From the NCBI GenBank assembly GCA_937925595.1, contig CALALQ010000413.1, positions 1 through 42,343 on the forward strand: a stretch of 42,343 nucleotides of DNA, given 5' to 3'. Origin of the DNA: an uncultured Demequina sp. (lineage in GTDB: Bacteria > Actinomycetota > Actinomycetes > Actinomycetales > Demequinaceae). Position numbers and translations under genes: made by a program. The notes under the pieces were generated by a model. The model worked only from the letters and a program-made list of their open reading frames with translations. It made no database searches and was not told the origin of the DNA. Below, piece after piece: positions 11,672 through 20,560 of the stretch (positions are counted from its first letter, which is position 1; every line of letters begins with the position of its first letter).

Positions 11672-14121
11672 CGGATTTCCTTCGCGGTGGAGGGGCGGTT
11701 CGGGTCGGTGTCGGGGTGGGGCCAGCGCCAGTCGGCGACGGCGGGGATGTCGGTGCCGTGCTCGCGGGTGTGGGCGCGGGCGCGCAGGCGGGCGTCGACG
11801 AGTTCCTGCCGCAGCTGCGCGTGGGTCGCGGCAAGGCCCGGGACGTGGTCGAGGACGTCGATCGCGAGCCGGTAGCGGTCGAGGTCGTTGAGCATGACCA
11901 TGTCGAACGGGGTCGTGGTGGTGCCCTTCTCCACGAAGCCGTGGACGTGTAGGTTCTGGTGCCCGGCGCGCTTATAGGTGAGACGGTGGATCAGCCACGG
12001 GTAGCCGTGGTAGGCGAAGATCACCGGCTTGTCGGGGGTGAAGATCGCGTCGAACTCCCGGTCCGGCAGGCCGTGCGGGTGCTGGTCCTCGGATTGCAGA
12101 CGGGTCAGGTCGACCACGTTCACGACCCGCACGGACAGGTCAGGGATGTGCTCGCGCAGCAACGCGGCCGCGGCGAGCACCTCGAGGGTGGGCACGTCGC
12201 CGGCGGCGGCGAGCACCACGTCCGGCTCGGCGCCCTCGGTCTCGGTGCCGGCCCAGGGCAGGATGCCCAGGCCCCGGGTGCAGTGCTCGATCGCCTCGTC
12301 CATGGTGAGCCACTGCGGGGCGGGCTGCTTTCCGGCGACGACGACGTTGATGTAGCCGGTGGAACGCAGGCAGTGATCGTACGTGGACAGGAGCGTGTTC
12401 GCGTCGAAGGGGAGGTAGACCCGCACGACGTCGGGGCTCTTGTTCAGAGCGAGGTCGATGAACCCGGGATCCTGGTGGCTGAACCCGTTGTGGTCCTGCC
12501 GCCAGACGTGGCTGGAGAGCAGGTAGTTGAAGCTCGGCACCGGTTCCCGCCAGGGCACCTCGCGGGCCGCTTCGAGCCATTTGGCGTGCTGGTTGAACAT
12601 CGAGTCGACGATGTGGGTGAACGCCTCGTAGCAGTTGAACAGACCGTGCCGGCCGGTCAGGACGTACCCTTCCAGCCACCCCTGGCACTGGTGCTCGCTG
12701 AGCACTTCCATGACCCGCCCGGTCGGGGCCAGATGCTCGTCCACCGGCAGCACGGTCGCGTTCCACTGCTTGCCGGTGGCCTCGAACACGGGCGGGGCGA
12801 GCCGGTTGGAGGCGGTCTCGTCGGGGCCGAAGATGCGGAAGTTGTCCGGGTTGTGCCGGATCACGTCGGCGAGCCATTCGCCGAGCACCCGGGTCGCCTC
12901 CCCGGTTTCCGCGCCTCGCGCCTCGGGGTCGACCGGGTGGGCGTGGTCCCGGAAATCGCCCAGGCGCAGCGGTACGGTCAGCTGCCCGCCGTTCGCGACC
13001 GGGCTCGCGCTCATCCGCCGCACTCCCGCCGGGGCGACCGCGACCGTGGCGGGGAACGGGGCGCCGTCGGCGTCGAAGAGCTCGTCGGGCCGGTAGGAGG
13101 CCAGCCAGTCCTGGAGGATCTGCAGGTGCTCGGGGGTGTCGCGGACCTCGGCGAGCGGCACCTGGTGGGACCGCCAGGTGCCCTCCACGGGGAGCCCGTC
13201 GATCACCGGCGGGCAGGTCCAGCCTTTCGGGCTGCGCAGCACGATCGCTGGCCACGCAGGCCGGCCCTCCAGGGTGCCGGCCGCCGCGGCGGTCTTGATG
13301 TCCGCGATCCGGTCCAGCACCTCGTCCAGCACGCCGGCGAACCGGGCGTGGGACTCCCGCGGGTCCTCGCCGTCGAAGCCGACGGTGACCACGAACGGCT
13401 CGTGGCCGTAGCCGCGCAGCAGCGCGACCAGCTCGTCCTCGGGGATGCGGGACAGCACCGTCGGGTTGGCGATCTTGTAGCCGTTCAGGTGCAGGATCGG
13501 CAGCACCACCCCGTCCGCGGCGGGGTTGAGGAACTTGTTGCCGTGCCACGCGGTCGCCAACGGCCCGGTCTCCGCCTCCCCGTCGCCGATCACACAGGCG
13601 ACCAGCAGATCCGGGTTGTCGAACGCGGCGCCATAGGCGTGGACAAGGGAATAGCCGAGCTCGCCGCCCTCGTTGATCGACCCCGGCGTGTCCGGGGACG
13701 CGTGCGAGGGGATGCCGCCGGGAAAGGAGAACTGCCGGAACAGCGCCCGCAGTCCCTCCTCGGTGCGGTCGATCCGCGGGTACAGCTCCGTGTACGTGCC
13801 GTCCAGGTAGGCGTTGGCGACCATGCCCGGCCCGCCGTGCCCCGGCCCGGTCACGTACAGGGTGTTCAGGTCCCGATCGGTGATCGCCCGGTTGAGGTGG
13901 GCGTACAGGAAGTTCAGGCCCGGGGTGGTGCCCCAGTGCCCCAGCAGCCGCGGCTTGATGTGCTCCGCGGTGAGCGGGTCGCGCAGCAGCGGGTTGTCGA
14001 GCAGGTAGATCTGCCCGATGCTCAGGTAGTTCGCCGCCCGCCACCACGCATCCACCTCCTCCAGTCGGTCCAGCGTGACGTCGGTGGTGCGGTGGGCCCA
14101 ACGGGCCGCTGCGGTGCTCAT
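11668..14121 (-). CDS. xfp: Phosphoketolase (xylulose-5-P/fructose-6-P)
   Basis: An 817-residue thiamine-diphosphate enzyme that cleaves xylulose 5-phosphate or fructose 6-phosphate with phosphate to yield acetyl phosphate plus glyceraldehyde 3-phosphate or erythrose 4-phosphate. Family hallmarks are clear: [39 protein letters not shown], the thiamine-binding [20 protein letters not shown] with [10 protein letters not shown], and SHQDPGFID. Length fits the family. The ATG at 14121 has AGGAG upstream at good spacing, so I prefer it to the much longer open frame. The gene overlaps the downstream ATPase gene (ATGA). With acetate kinase (21673-22794) it forms an ATP-yielding route that skips much of glycolysis. 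Confidence 0.94.
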   Translation of the reverse strand: MSTAAARWAHRTTDVTLDRLEEVDAWWRAANYLSIGQIYLLDNPLLRDPLTAEHIKPRLLGHWGTTPGLNFLYAHLNRAITDRDLNTLYVTGPGHGGPGMVANAYLDGTYTELYPRIDRTEEGLRALFRQFSFPGGIPSHASPDTPGSINEGGELGYSLVHAYGAAFDNPDLLVACVIGDGEAETGPLATAWHGNKFLNPAADGVVLPILHLNGYKIANPTVLSRIPEDELVALLRGYGHEPFVVTVGFDGEDPRESHARFAGVLDEVLDRIADIKTAAAAGTLEGRPAWPAIVLRSPKGWTCPPVIDGLPVEGTWRSHQVPLAEVRDTPEHLQILQDWLASYRPDELFDADGAPFPATVAVAPAGVRRMSASPVANGGQLTVPLRLGDFRDHAHPVDPEARGAETGEATRVLGEWLADVIRHNPDNFRIFGPDETASNRLAPPVFEATGKQWNATVLPVDEHLAPTGRVMEVLSEHQCQGWLEGYVLTGRHGLFNCYEAFTHIVDSMFNQHAKWLEAAREVPWREPVPSFNYLLSSHVWRQDHNGFSHQDPGFIDLALNKSPDVVRVYLPFDANTLLSTYDHCLRSTGYINVVVAGKQPAPQWLTMDEAIEHCTRGLGILPWAGTETEGAEPDVVLAAAGDVPTLEVLAAAALLREHIPDLSVRVVNVVDLTRLQSEDQHPHGLPDREFDAIFTPDKPVIFAYHGYPWLIHRLTYKRAGHQNLHVHGFVEKGTTTTPFDMVMLNDLDRYRLAIDVLDHVPGLAATHAQLRQELVDARLRARAHTREHGTDIPAVADWRWPHPDTDPNRPSTAKEIR

Positions 14122-14183
14122 GGTAGGACTCCTCGCGGTTCGCGGCCGAGGCCGCCGAATGTGGTCATGGTGATAGCGGTCAT
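14118..14183 (-). CDS. Possible 21-codon coupling peptide before xfp
   Basis: A short frame beginning [11 protein letters not shown] bridges the lipoprotein gene upstream and xfp downstream. Its ATG overlaps the upstream stop (ATGA) and its TGA overlaps the xfp start (ATGA). A gap filled exactly by such a frame is what translational coupling looks like. It could equally be chance in GC-rich DNA, because xfp has its own AGGAG site inside this stretch. There is no recognisable domain. Confidence 0.3.
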   Translation of the reverse strand: MTAITMTTFGGLGREPRGVLP

Positions 14184-15037
14184 TGTGCGGTCCCTGTCGG
14201 GAGGACGACGGTGGTCTCGGTGCCGTGGATCCAGACGACGCCGCGGTCGTCGACGAGCACGACCGCCCCATCTGCGTTCCCGAGCGCCTGGACGGTGCCC
14301 GTGGCGGCACCGACGCTGTCCCAGGATCCGGTGCCGGTGAGTCGCCAGAGGGTGCCGTCGGTGTCGACGCCGACCAGCCCGCCCGTGGAGTCCGCCTCCA
14401 CCAGATAGAGCGGCGGCGCATCCGCGACGAGGTCGAAGGTGGCGCCCGCATCCCGGCTCTCCTGCAGGCCCTTCCGCGTCGCGGCGTAGAGGGTGCCGTC
14501 GGTGGTGACGGTCAGGTCGGCGGCGGGGAGCTCGGCGCCGTCGATCCAGGTGGTCCCGCCGTCGGTGCTGGTGCGGATGGTGATCGAGCTGGACCCGATC
14601 CCGTGGATCGCACGGTCTCCGGCGGTGAGGACGTGGAAGTCCTCCTGCCCGGTAAACGCGACCGGCTCCCAGGTGGTCCCGGCGTCGGTGCTTCGGATGA
14701 GTCCCAGGTTGTGCTCGCCGAGCTCCGCCGGGGTGTTCGGTCCGGGGTGCCCGGAGGCGTAGAGGACGTCGCCGTCGGCGGTCAGGCCCATCGCGTCGAA
14801 GTCCGCGCCTCCCAGGGGGCCGGAGATGTCGCCGGTGTCGGTGAGGGTGTAGAGGCCGATGTGGGTGCCCAGCAGCACGGTGCTCCCGCCGAGGTCGACG
14901 ATGCCGTGCACATGACCGAGACCCGTGTCCGGGGCGGGTGCCGAGATGGCGGTCGGCGTGGAGGTGCAGCCGGTCAGCAGCAGGCCCGCGGCAGCGGCGA
15001 CGGCAGCGGCCGTGATCGTGGTGGCGTTGCTCCTCAT
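14180..15037 (-). CDS. BNR-repeat exported lipoprotein (F510_1955-type)
   Basis: A 285-residue secreted protein with a lipoprotein signal ending in the lipobox LLTGC at about residues 20-24. The mature part carries repeated beta-propeller blades of the sialidase/BNR kind ([36 protein letters not shown], spaced about 40-60 residues). It also contains the GHVHGIVDL start typical of a group annotated as F510_1955-family glycosylhydrolases. Those proteins recur in actinobacterial copper clusters, but no activity has been shown to my knowledge, so glycosidase function should not be assumed. The start ATG at 15037 overlaps the stop of a 32-codon membrane peptide gene (ATGA). I considered the longer frame upstream and rejected it for that reason. 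Confidence 0.83.
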   Translation of the reverse strand: MRSNATTITAAAVAAAAGLLLTGCTSTPTAISAPAPDTGLGHVHGIVDLGGSTVLLGTHIGLYTLTDTGDISGPLGGADFDAMGLTADGDVLYASGHPGPNTPAELGEHNLGLIRSTDAGTTWEPVAFTGQEDFHVLTAGDRAIHGIGSSSITIRTSTDGGTTWIDGAELPAADLTVTTDGTLYAATRKGLQESRDAGATFDLVADAPPLYLVEADSTGGLVGVDTDGTLWRLTGTGSWDSVGAATGTVQALGNADGAVVLVDDRGVVWIHGTETTVVLPTGTAQ

Positions 15038-15132
15038 GCGATCGCCTGGATGAAGAGGATGGTCGCCGCGGACAGGATGATCAGGGCGAGGATGATGCCC
15101 ACGAAGCACGCGGCCAGAGTCCGGGAAGTCAT
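15034..15132 (-). CDS. 32-residue single-span membrane peptide
   Basis: A tiny frame encoding a peptide that begins MTSRTLAACFVG and is hydrophobic almost throughout (VGIILALIILSAATILFI), with a single Cys at position 9. It is preceded by GAAAGG eight bases before the ATG, and its TGA overlaps the ATG of the BNR lipoprotein gene. The ribosome site, membrane-span composition and coupled stop together make a real gene likely. It would be the first cistron after the hairpin at 15183-15225. No family is recognised; it may be a small pump or protease modulator, but that is a guess. Confidence 0.62.
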   Translation of the reverse strand: MTSRTLAACFVGIILALIILSAATILFIQAIA

Positions 15133-15182
15133 GATGGGCCTTTCGACGGGCCGGCGCTGTCGGTCGGGACGGATGCGCCGGG

Positions 15183-15225
15183 CCTCGGGCGGGGTCAGGT
15201 CAGGGGTGGTCGGCCCCGCCCGAGG
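15183..15225 (-). terminator. Strong GC hairpin after the DUF305 gene
   Basis: A perfect 12-base inverted repeat (CCTCGGGCGGGG at 15183-15194 and CCCCGCCCGAGG at 15214-15225) with a 19-base loop lies nine bases past the DUF305 stop on the minus strand. There is no T-run, as is common in actinomycetes. It probably ends or attenuates the csoR-to-DUF305 message and would split the copper block into two transcription units. An mRNA-stabilising stem is the alternative. Confidence 0.6.
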
Positions 15226-15233
15226 GGTTCGGG

Positions 15234-15857
15234 TCAGAGGGTGGCGAGGATGTCCTGCATGGTGGTGATCTCGGCGGTCTGTCCGTCGATGATCTGCTGG
15301 GCGAGCGCGGCCACGTCCGGGTTCTCGCCGTTGTTCAGCACCATCTGGGCCATGGTGACGGCGCCCTGGTGGTGGCCGACCATGCCCTCGAGGAACAGCC
15401 GGGTCGCCTCGACCCCGGTGGCGGCGTCCAGGGCGGCCATGTCGTCGTCGGACATCATCCCGTCGCCGTGGTCCATGCCGCCCATCCCGCCCATGTCGGA
15501 CATGGAGTCGTCGTAGGGGATTCCCCAGTCCTCGAGCCAGCCCTTCATGGTCTGGATCTCGGGGCCTTGGGCGGCTTTGATCTGCTCGGCGAGGGTCACG
15601 ACCCGCTCGTCGATGCCGTCCTTGGCCAGGATCTGATCGGCCATCTCGATGGCCTGTTCGTGGTGCGGGATCATCATCGTGACGAACATCTCGTCAGCGG
15701 AGTTGAACGATGCCTGCTCGGAGGGGGCGGGGGTGCCGCTGGTCATGCCGCCGAGGCCGTGGTCCATGCCGGGCATGGATCCGGTGGGCGCGCAGCCGGC
15801 GAGCACGAGCGCAGCGGCGAGCGCGGCGGTGCTCAGCGCGAGAACGCGGAAACGCAT
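15234..15857 (-). CDS. DUF305 lipoprotein, putative copper-binding
   Basis: A 207-residue DUF305 protein with a lipoprotein signal (LVLAGC lipobox at about residues 17-22). It has two ferritin-like helix-pair motifs, IPHHEQAIEMADQIL and VGHHQGAVTMAQMVL, that define the family. Between them is a Met/His-rich loop (MSDMGGMGGMDHGDGMM), and the region after the lipobox is also Met/His-rich, so extracellular copper binding is likely. DUF305 proteins are common partners of copper and silver resistance genes, though their role is poorly defined. I chose the ATG at 15857 because it gives a proper signal peptide and has AGGA upstream; the longer frame adds an arginine-rich stretch with no homology signal. 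Confidence 0.88.
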   Translation of the reverse strand: MRFRVLALSTAALAAALVLAGCAPTGSMPGMDHGLGGMTSGTPAPSEQASFNSADEMFVTMMIPHHEQAIEMADQILAKDGIDERVVTLAEQIKAAQGPEIQTMKGWLEDWGIPYDDSMSDMGGMGGMDHGDGMMSDDDMAALDAATGVEATRLFLEGMVGHHQGAVTMAQMVLNNGENPDVAALAQQIIDGQTAEITTMQDILATL

Positions 15858-15962
15858 GGGTGGGTGTCCTTGTCTAGTCAGTCGAATGGTGAGTTGATTC
15901 CCGAGCCGTATGCGGGCACGGCGCAGCATCTCCCGGCACAGCGGCGACGGGAGGGCGGGGAA

Positions 15963-16454
15963 TCAGGTTCGACTGATCGACAGGACGATGAGGGAAGGTG
16001 GTCGGGGGTGCGGTAACGCGGTGAGCACATTCCGCCCGTGCAGGCGTAGCAGGGCGAGGACGGTGCCCAGGCGGGCCAGCAGCGCCGGGGCGAGCAGCAC
16101 GATGGTGGCGGCCAGCAGCGCCAGCACGCACGCCATCATCAGCATCGAATGGTCCGGCATTCCGCCCGAGCTGTCGCAGTCGCCCTCGCAGTGCCCGCCC
16201 GAAGCCTCGGTGCCTGTCCCGATGGTGTTCTCGAGCATGCTCCCGGTCGCGACGGTGCCGCCCAGGTCAGAGTCGGGCGCGGCATGGGCGGCTTCGGAGG
16301 CCGCTGCGGGGGTGTCGGCGTGCCCGCTGGTGAGCGTGCCGGTGAGGGTGTGCATGGCCAGCAGGCCGGCGATCAGCAGGAGCGCGGTCGCGAAGGTCAG
16401 CAGCAGCCGGTGCAGCCCGGATGGGGCGTGCACCAGGGTTCGGATGTGGTTCAC
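15963..16454 (-). CDS. DUF6153-type small membrane protein (copy 1)
   Basis: A 163-residue protein with two hydrophobic segments (LLLTFATALLLIAGLLAMHTL near the N-terminus and MMACVLALLAATIVLLAPALL in the second half). Between them is a Gly/Ala/His linker with two cysteines (HCEGDCD), and the C-terminus ends PSLIVLSISRT. This layout matches the actinobacterial DUF6153 group. I start it at the GTG at 16454 because GGAAGGAGGT stands about seven bases upstream. It shares its extreme C-terminus with two other proteins in this window (24590-25030 and 33288-33719). The linker faces outside by charge rules and may bind metal. Function is unknown; proximity to CopA, CopZ and DUF305 points to copper handling in the envelope. 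Confidence 0.8.
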   Translation of the reverse strand: MNHIRTLVHAPSGLHRLLLTFATALLLIAGLLAMHTLTGTLTSGHADTPAAASEAAHAAPDSDLGGTVATGSMLENTIGTGTEASGGHCEGDCDSSGGMPDHSMLMMACVLALLAATIVLLAPALLARLGTVLALLRLHGRNVLTALPHPRPPSLIVLSISRT

Positions 16455-16608
16455 CGCCGACCTCCTTCCCGCGTCCAGCGTACCCCGGTGTGCCTGGATC
16501 CCCGCCGGCGCCGATCGGGCGCACGGCGGTCCTGCCCAGCCTGGTCGCCCGACCGATACCTGGCCAGGGGCGATGGTCCCGGATGGGGACCGGTGCGCGG
16601 CAACCGGC

Positions 16609-17190
16609 TCATCGGCGGCCCGTTCCGGCACGGTGGGCCTTCTCCATCAGAGCCAGCAGCCCGAGGGTGTCGTCCTTGATCTGGGTGCGACCGACGACGG
16701 CCCAGTTGCGGGCGAGGTGATCGCGGAGATAGTCGAGGATGTGCTCGAGGGGGACGGTGTGCCAGGAGCCGGACCGATGGGGGCGGGCGGTGTTGCCGAA
16801 CGCGACCGTGCGGATCAGGTGGCCCTCCGGGGCGAGGACCTGCCCGGCCGTCAGCAGCTCCTGGACGAGGGCGGGCGCGTCGGCGGGGGTGCAGCAGCCG
16901 AACCGGGCGAACGCGGCCTCCAGCACCGCGGGGTCGCGCATCGCGGGGTTCAGCTTCGGGGCGCCCTCCTTGACCTCGCCGACGATCATGTCCGGCGCCC
17001 CGGGGCGGGCGCCGAGGGCCGGGTCGGGGTCGTCGCCGGGGATGTGGTGCAGTCGGATCGCGAGGATGTCCAGGTCGGTGACGGTGCGCGGCCCGTCCGG
17101 ACCGGTCGCGTCCAGCACCGGGTACTCGGCGACGGTGAAGTACCCGTTCACCCGCAGGTAGGCCTGCACCAGACCGACCGCTGTATCCAT
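16609..17190 (-). CDS. Unknown protein, possible PD-(D/E)XK nuclease-like fold
   Basis: A 193-residue soluble protein I do not recognise by name. The N-terminal half follows the pattern of a PD-(D/E)XK core: a helix, Glu22 in VAEYPVL, Asp39/Asp41 in TDLDILAIR, and Glu72-x-Lys74 in VGEVKEGAPKLN. That is the order and spacing of restriction-endonuclease-like active sites. The C-terminal half (after about residue 85) is helical and includes FGCCTP with adjacent cysteines. The start ATG at 17190 has AAAGGGGG upstream. It lies 29 bases after the YHS gene, so it is part of the copper message rather than a defence island. Alternatives are a non-catalytic nuclease-like fold or a metal-stress protein. 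The fold call is inferred from motifs only. Confidence 0.6.
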   Translation of the reverse strand: MDTAVGLVQAYLRVNGYFTVAEYPVLDATGPDGPRTVTDLDILAIRLHHIPGDDPDPALGARPGAPDMIVGEVKEGAPKLNPAMRDPAVLEAAFARFGCCTPADAPALVQELLTAGQVLAPEGHLIRTVAFGNTARPHRSGSWHTVPLEHILDYLRDHLARNWAVVGRTQIKDDTLGLLALMEKAHRAGTGRR

Positions 17191-17219
17191 CCCGCGCCCC
17201 CTTTCCCTGCCGTCGTGGG

Positions 17220-17483
17220 TCAGGCGGCGTTGGCGTAGCGGGCGGGGTCGCCGTCGAACAGCGGCCCGCACTCGGGGCAGCAGAACCAGTACCGCGCGCC
17301 TTCGTAGTCACGGAACAGGCCGCGCTTCTCTGCCCACGCCGGGTCGACCTGATTGCCGGGCATGACCGGGCAGGTGACGAGGTTGGTCGCCCCGGCCGGG
17401 GGCTCATGGTGATGGTGCTCGTGGGATCCGTGATCGTGCGCGGCGTGCTCGTGGCCGGTGTGGTGCTCGTGGTCGTGCGTCAT
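17220..17483 (-). CDS. His-rich YHS-domain metal-binding protein
   Basis: An 87-residue protein. The first 27 residues contain thirteen histidines, and the rest is a YHS/TRASH-like metal-binding domain: CPVMPGNQVDP with Cys38, then YWFCCPECGPLFDGDP with Cys68, Cys69 and Cys72. YHS domains commonly accompany copper ATPases and bind Cu or other soft metals. It lies 21 bases after copA and probably buffers or delivers copper in the cytoplasm. No signal peptide is present. Confidence 0.85.
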   Translation of the reverse strand: MTHDHEHHTGHEHAAHDHGSHEHHHHEPPAGATNLVTCPVMPGNQVDPAWAEKRGLFRDYEGARYWFCCPECGPLFDGDPARYANAA

Positions 17484-17504
17484 GGCGGTCTCCTTGCGTG
17501 GGTG

Positions 17505-19784
17505 TCAGGCGTGGACGGGGGTGGTGTCGCGGCTGGGCGTCAGGACGGTGGGCGTCGGGGCGGGCAGGAGGCGGAAGCGGCGCAGTCGGAGGCTGTTGGT
17601 GACGACGAACACGCTGCTGAACGCCATCGCGGCGGCGGCGAGGATGGGGTTGAGCAGGGCGAGCATCGCGACCGGGATCGCGGCGACGTTGTACGCGAAC
17701 GCCCAGAACAGGTTGCCCTTGATGGTGCCCAGGGTGCGGCGGGCGAGCCGGATCGCGTCCGGGACCAGGAGCAGGTCGCCGGAGACGATGGTCAGGTCCG
17801 CGGCGGTGATGGCCGCGTCGGTGCCGGTGCCCATTGCGATGCCGAGGTCCGCTTGGGCGAGGGCGGCGGCGTCGTTCACGCCGTCGCCGACCATCGCGAC
17901 CACCCGTCCGGATGCCTGCAGCTCGCGGATGGTGTCGAGTTTGCCCTGCGGGGTGACTCCGGCGCGGACGTCCTCGATGCCGGCGTCGTCGGCGATGGTG
18001 CGGGCGGCGCCGGGGTTGTCGCCGGTGAGCAGGATCGGGGTCAGCCCGAGCCCGCGCAGTCGGGCGATGGCCTCACGGCTGGTGGGCTTGATGGTGTCGG
18101 CGACGCTGATCGCGCCGCGCGCCTGCCCGTCCCACGCCACGACGGTCACGGTGGCGCCCGCGGCCTCGTCGGCCGTGATCGTCGCGGCGAGCTCGTCGGG
18201 GATCGCGATCGCCCATTGCCCGGTGATCCAGGTGGCGCGGCCGGCGGCGACCATGCGGCCGTCGACGATGCCCTGCACGCCTTGACCGGCCTCGGCGGCG
18301 AATGACTCCACGGCATCCGTCGGGCCGTCGGCTGCGGCGGTGATGGCGCGGCCGATGGGGTGCTCGGAGCCGTGCTCGAGCGCCGCGGCGAACCGGATCA
18401 GCTCCGCCTCATCGGTGCCGGGAGCGGGGTGGATGCCGGTGACGGTCATGGTGCCGGCGGTGATGGTGCCGGTCTTGTCGAGCACGACGGTGTCGATGCG
18501 GCGGGTCTGCTCGAGCACCTGGGGTCCGCGGATGAGGATGCCCAGCTGGGCGCCGCGGCCGGTGCCGACCAGCAGAGCGGTCGGCGTCGCCAGCCCCAGC
18601 GCGCACGGGCAGGCGATGATCAGGGTGGTCACCGCGGCGGTGAAGGCGACCTCCAAGGGCGCCCCCGCGATCAGCCACCCGACGAACGCGGCCAGGGCGA
18701 GGACAATGACGATGGGGACGAAGACGGCCGACACCCGGTCGGCGAGGCGCTGCACCTGGGCCTTGCCGGTCTGCGCCTCCTCGACCAGCCGCGCCATCCG
18801 GGCCAGCTCGGTGTCGGCGCCGACGCGGGTGATCTGCACGAGCAGGCGCCCGCCGGTGTTCACAGTCGCGCCGACCACGCGGGAGCCGGGGGCGACTTCG
18901 ACCGGCACGGACTCGCCGGTCAGCATCGACTCGTCCACCGCGGACATTCCCTCGGTGACGAGGCCGTCGGCGGGGATCTTCTCACCCGGCCGCACCACCA
19001 CGACATCACCCGGAACGAGCTGTGCGACGGGGACGCGCTGCTCAGTGCCTTCGCGGAGGATCACTGCGTCCTTGGCGCCGAGCTCCAGCAGGGCGCGCAG
19101 GGCCTCGCCGGACTGCCGCTTGGCACGAACCTCGAGGTAGCGGCCGAGGAGGATGAACACGGTCACCAGCGCGGCGACCTCCAGGTACACCTCGTGGCCA
19201 CCGGCCTGCGGGGTGCCGACGAAGGTGACGCTCATCCGCATTCCCGGCATCCCCGCACCGCCGAAGAACAGCGCGTACAGCGACCAGCCGAACGCGGCCA
19301 GCACCCCGACGCTGATCAGAGTGTCCATCGTCGCCGCCCCGTGCCGGGCATTGATCGCCGCGGCGCGGTGGAACGGCCACGCCCCCCACACCACCACCGG
19401 CGCGGCCAGGGTGAGCGTGAGCCACTGCCAGTAGGTGAACTGCAGGGCGGGGATCATCGACAGCACCGCGACCGGCACCGCCAGCACCGCCGAGACGATC
19501 AGCCGCTGCCGCAGCGACGCCAGCTCATCGTCCCGCGGGATGGTCTGCTCAGCCGTGTCGGGCACAGGCGGGGCTGGGAGGCTCGCTCCGTCCCCCGCCT
19601 GCTCGACCGCCGCGATCAGCTCCTCCACCGGCACCGGGGCCTCCGAGTGCACGCGGGCCTTCTCGGTGGCGAAGTTGACCGTCGCCTCCACCCCGGGCAG
19701 CTTGTTCAGCTTCCGCTCGACCCGCGTCGCGCACGACGCGCAGGTCATCCCGGTGATGTCGAGATCGACGTCCAGCGTGCTCAT
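17505..19784 (-). CDS. copA: Cu(I)-exporting P-type ATPase CopA
   Basis: A 759-residue P1B-1 ATPase that pumps Cu(I) out of the cytoplasm. One N-terminal HMA domain has GMTCASC (Cys15, Cys18). The helix-6 motif is Cys392-Pro-Cys394, the phosphorylated Asp436 lies in DKTGTITAG, and TGES, HP ([10 protein letters not shown]) and GDGVNDAA are present. Helix 7 has YN and helix 8 [15 protein letters not shown], the copper signature. A Met-rich loop ([11 protein letters not shown]) lies between early helices. The ATG at 19784 overlaps the CopZ-like gene stop (ATGA); the longer open frame covers that gene and is not used. Regulation by CsoR is likely through the operator upstream of csoR. Confidence 0.96.
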   Translation of the reverse strand: MSTLDVDLDITGMTCASCATRVERKLNKLPGVEATVNFATEKARVHSEAPVPVEELIAAVEQAGDGASLPAPPVPDTAEQTIPRDDELASLRQRLIVSAVLAVPVAVLSMIPALQFTYWQWLTLTLAAPVVVWGAWPFHRAAAINARHGAATMDTLISVGVLAAFGWSLYALFFGGAGMPGMRMSVTFVGTPQAGGHEVYLEVAALVTVFILLGRYLEVRAKRQSGEALRALLELGAKDAVILREGTEQRVPVAQLVPGDVVVVRPGEKIPADGLVTEGMSAVDESMLTGESVPVEVAPGSRVVGATVNTGGRLLVQITRVGADTELARMARLVEEAQTGKAQVQRLADRVSAVFVPIVIVLALAAFVGWLIAGAPLEVAFTAAVTTLIIACPCALGLATPTALLVGTGRGAQLGILIRGPQVLEQTRRIDTVVLDKTGTITAGTMTVTGIHPAPGTDEAELIRFAAALEHGSEHPIGRAITAAADGPTDAVESFAAEAGQGVQGIVDGRMVAAGRATWITGQWAIAIPDELAATITADEAAGATVTVVAWDGQARGAISVADTIKPTSREAIARLRGLGLTPILLTGDNPGAARTIADDAGIEDVRAGVTPQGKLDTIRELQASGRVVAMVGDGVNDAAALAQADLGIAMGTGTDAAITAADLTIVSGDLLLVPDAIRLARRTLGTIKGNLFWAFAYNVAAIPVAMLALLNPILAAAAMAFSSVFVVTNSLRLRRFRLLPAPTPTVLTPSRDTTPVHA

Positions 19785-20134
19785 GAGGCTGCGGCGAGGC
19801 TGTACCCGGCCTCCTCGACCGCCTCCCGCACCCGCTCCGCGTCCACCGGGGCGGTGCTGGACACGGTCACCGTGGACACGCCGCCGGCGTGCAGGTCGAC
19901 CTCGACGCCGGAGACCCCGTCGATCGCGGAGACCTCCTCGGTGACGCTGCGCACGCAGTGCGAGCACGTCATCCCCTCCACCAGGAACTGCGCCGACACC
20001 TCGCCCGATGCCGGTTGCGCCGTCGCGGAGGCGGTGGTGTTGGCCGTGGCGGCGTGGGAGGTGGGGGCGCAACAGGCGCAGCCACCGCCGTTCGTCGCCT
20101 GCAGGCCGAGGTCCTGGAATCCTTGTCCGGTCAT
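19781..20134 (-). CDS. CopZ-like heavy-metal-associated domain protein
   Basis: A 117-residue protein whose C-terminal half is one HMA domain ([19 protein letters not shown]) of the copper chaperone type. An N-terminal extension carries another cysteine cluster (GGGCACCAP) joined by an Ala/Thr-rich linker, longer than the classic 70-residue CopZ. It probably delivers Cu(I) to CopA, whose gene it overlaps by four bases. A clear AAAGGAG site precedes the ATG at 20134. The extra CxCC could be a second metal site or the remains of another motif. Confidence 0.9.
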   Translation of the reverse strand: MTGQGFQDLGLQATNGGGCACCAPTSHAATANTTASATAQPASGEVSAQFLVEGMTCSHCVRSVTEEVSAIDGVSGVEVDLHAGGVSTVTVSSTAPVDAERVREAVEEAGYSLAAAS

Positions 20135-20180
20135 GTTGTGCTCCTTTCGTGAGCGTGTCGATGCGTGTGGTGTGAACGTT

Positions 20181-20465
20181 CTAGGAGCGGACCAGCCGCG
20201 CGATCGCGGCGTTCGCCTCGCGGAGCTTCTCCTCCGCGACCGGGCCGCCCTGCGCGGTCGCCTGCGCGACGCAATGCCCGAGATGGTCCTCCAGCAGCGT
20301 CAGCGCGACCGACTCCAGCGCCTTCGTCGCCGCCGAGACCTGGGTCAGGATGTCGATGCAGTACACGTCCTCGTCGACCATCCGCGCGATCCCGCGCACC
20401 TGCCCCTCCGCCCGACGCAACCGCGCCAGCAGCGCCTGCTTGTCATCCACGTATCCGTGTGCCAT
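20181..20465 (-). CDS. csoR: CsoR copper-sensing transcriptional repressor
   Basis: A 94-residue CsoR/RcnR-family repressor that releases DNA on binding Cu(I). With the ATG at 20465 the copper ligands fall at Cys36, His61 and Cys65, the same numbering as M. tuberculosis CsoR. This start has GGAGG seven bases upstream; the GTG nine bases earlier overlaps that ribosome site and is less likely. The DNA-binding residues LLARLRRAEGQVRGI are conserved. It is the first gene of the minus-strand copper block, 46 bases before the CopZ-like gene, and should control itself and that block through the inverted repeat at 20490-20508. Confidence 0.95.
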   Translation of the reverse strand: MAHGYVDDKQALLARLRRAEGQVRGIARMVDEDVYCIDILTQVSAATKALESVALTLLEDHLGHCVAQATAQGGPVAEEKLREANAAIARLVRS

Positions 20466-20489
20466 CTCAGCCACCTCCGACGTCGATCG

Positions 20490-20508
20490 TATACCCTATA
20501 GCGGTATA
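20490..20508. promoter_or_regulatory. Candidate CsoR operator between csoR and the P-loop ATPase gene
   Basis: A perfect 6-base inverted repeat, TATACC-CTATAGC-GGTATA, sits in the only divergent gap of the copper block. Its arms resemble known CsoR sites (TACC/GGTA arms around a GC core). The right arm gives TATAAG, a plausible -10 for the plus-strand gene, and the left arm gives TATACG for csoR, so binding could silence both directions. Confidence 0.7.
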
Positions 20509-20560
20509 AGGTACTTCGTGAAGAGGATATTCCCGGAGCGGGCAGAGCGAAAGGGCGAAC

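Noticed and set aside
11959..14340. A 793-codon plus-strand frame opposite phosphoketolase
   Set aside because: Antisense shadow of xfp without domain motifs or a ribosome site.
16540..16580. Possible second CsoR-like site (GATACCTGGCCAGGGG)
   Set aside because: It contains a CCTGGCCAGG palindrome but lacks the matching right TA arm, and the gene before it is only 30 bases away in the same unit.
18360..20501. A 713-codon plus-strand frame opposite copA, the CopZ-like gene and csoR
   Set aside because: It spans three well-supported genes on the other strand and is rich in Arg, Asp and His with no family signal.
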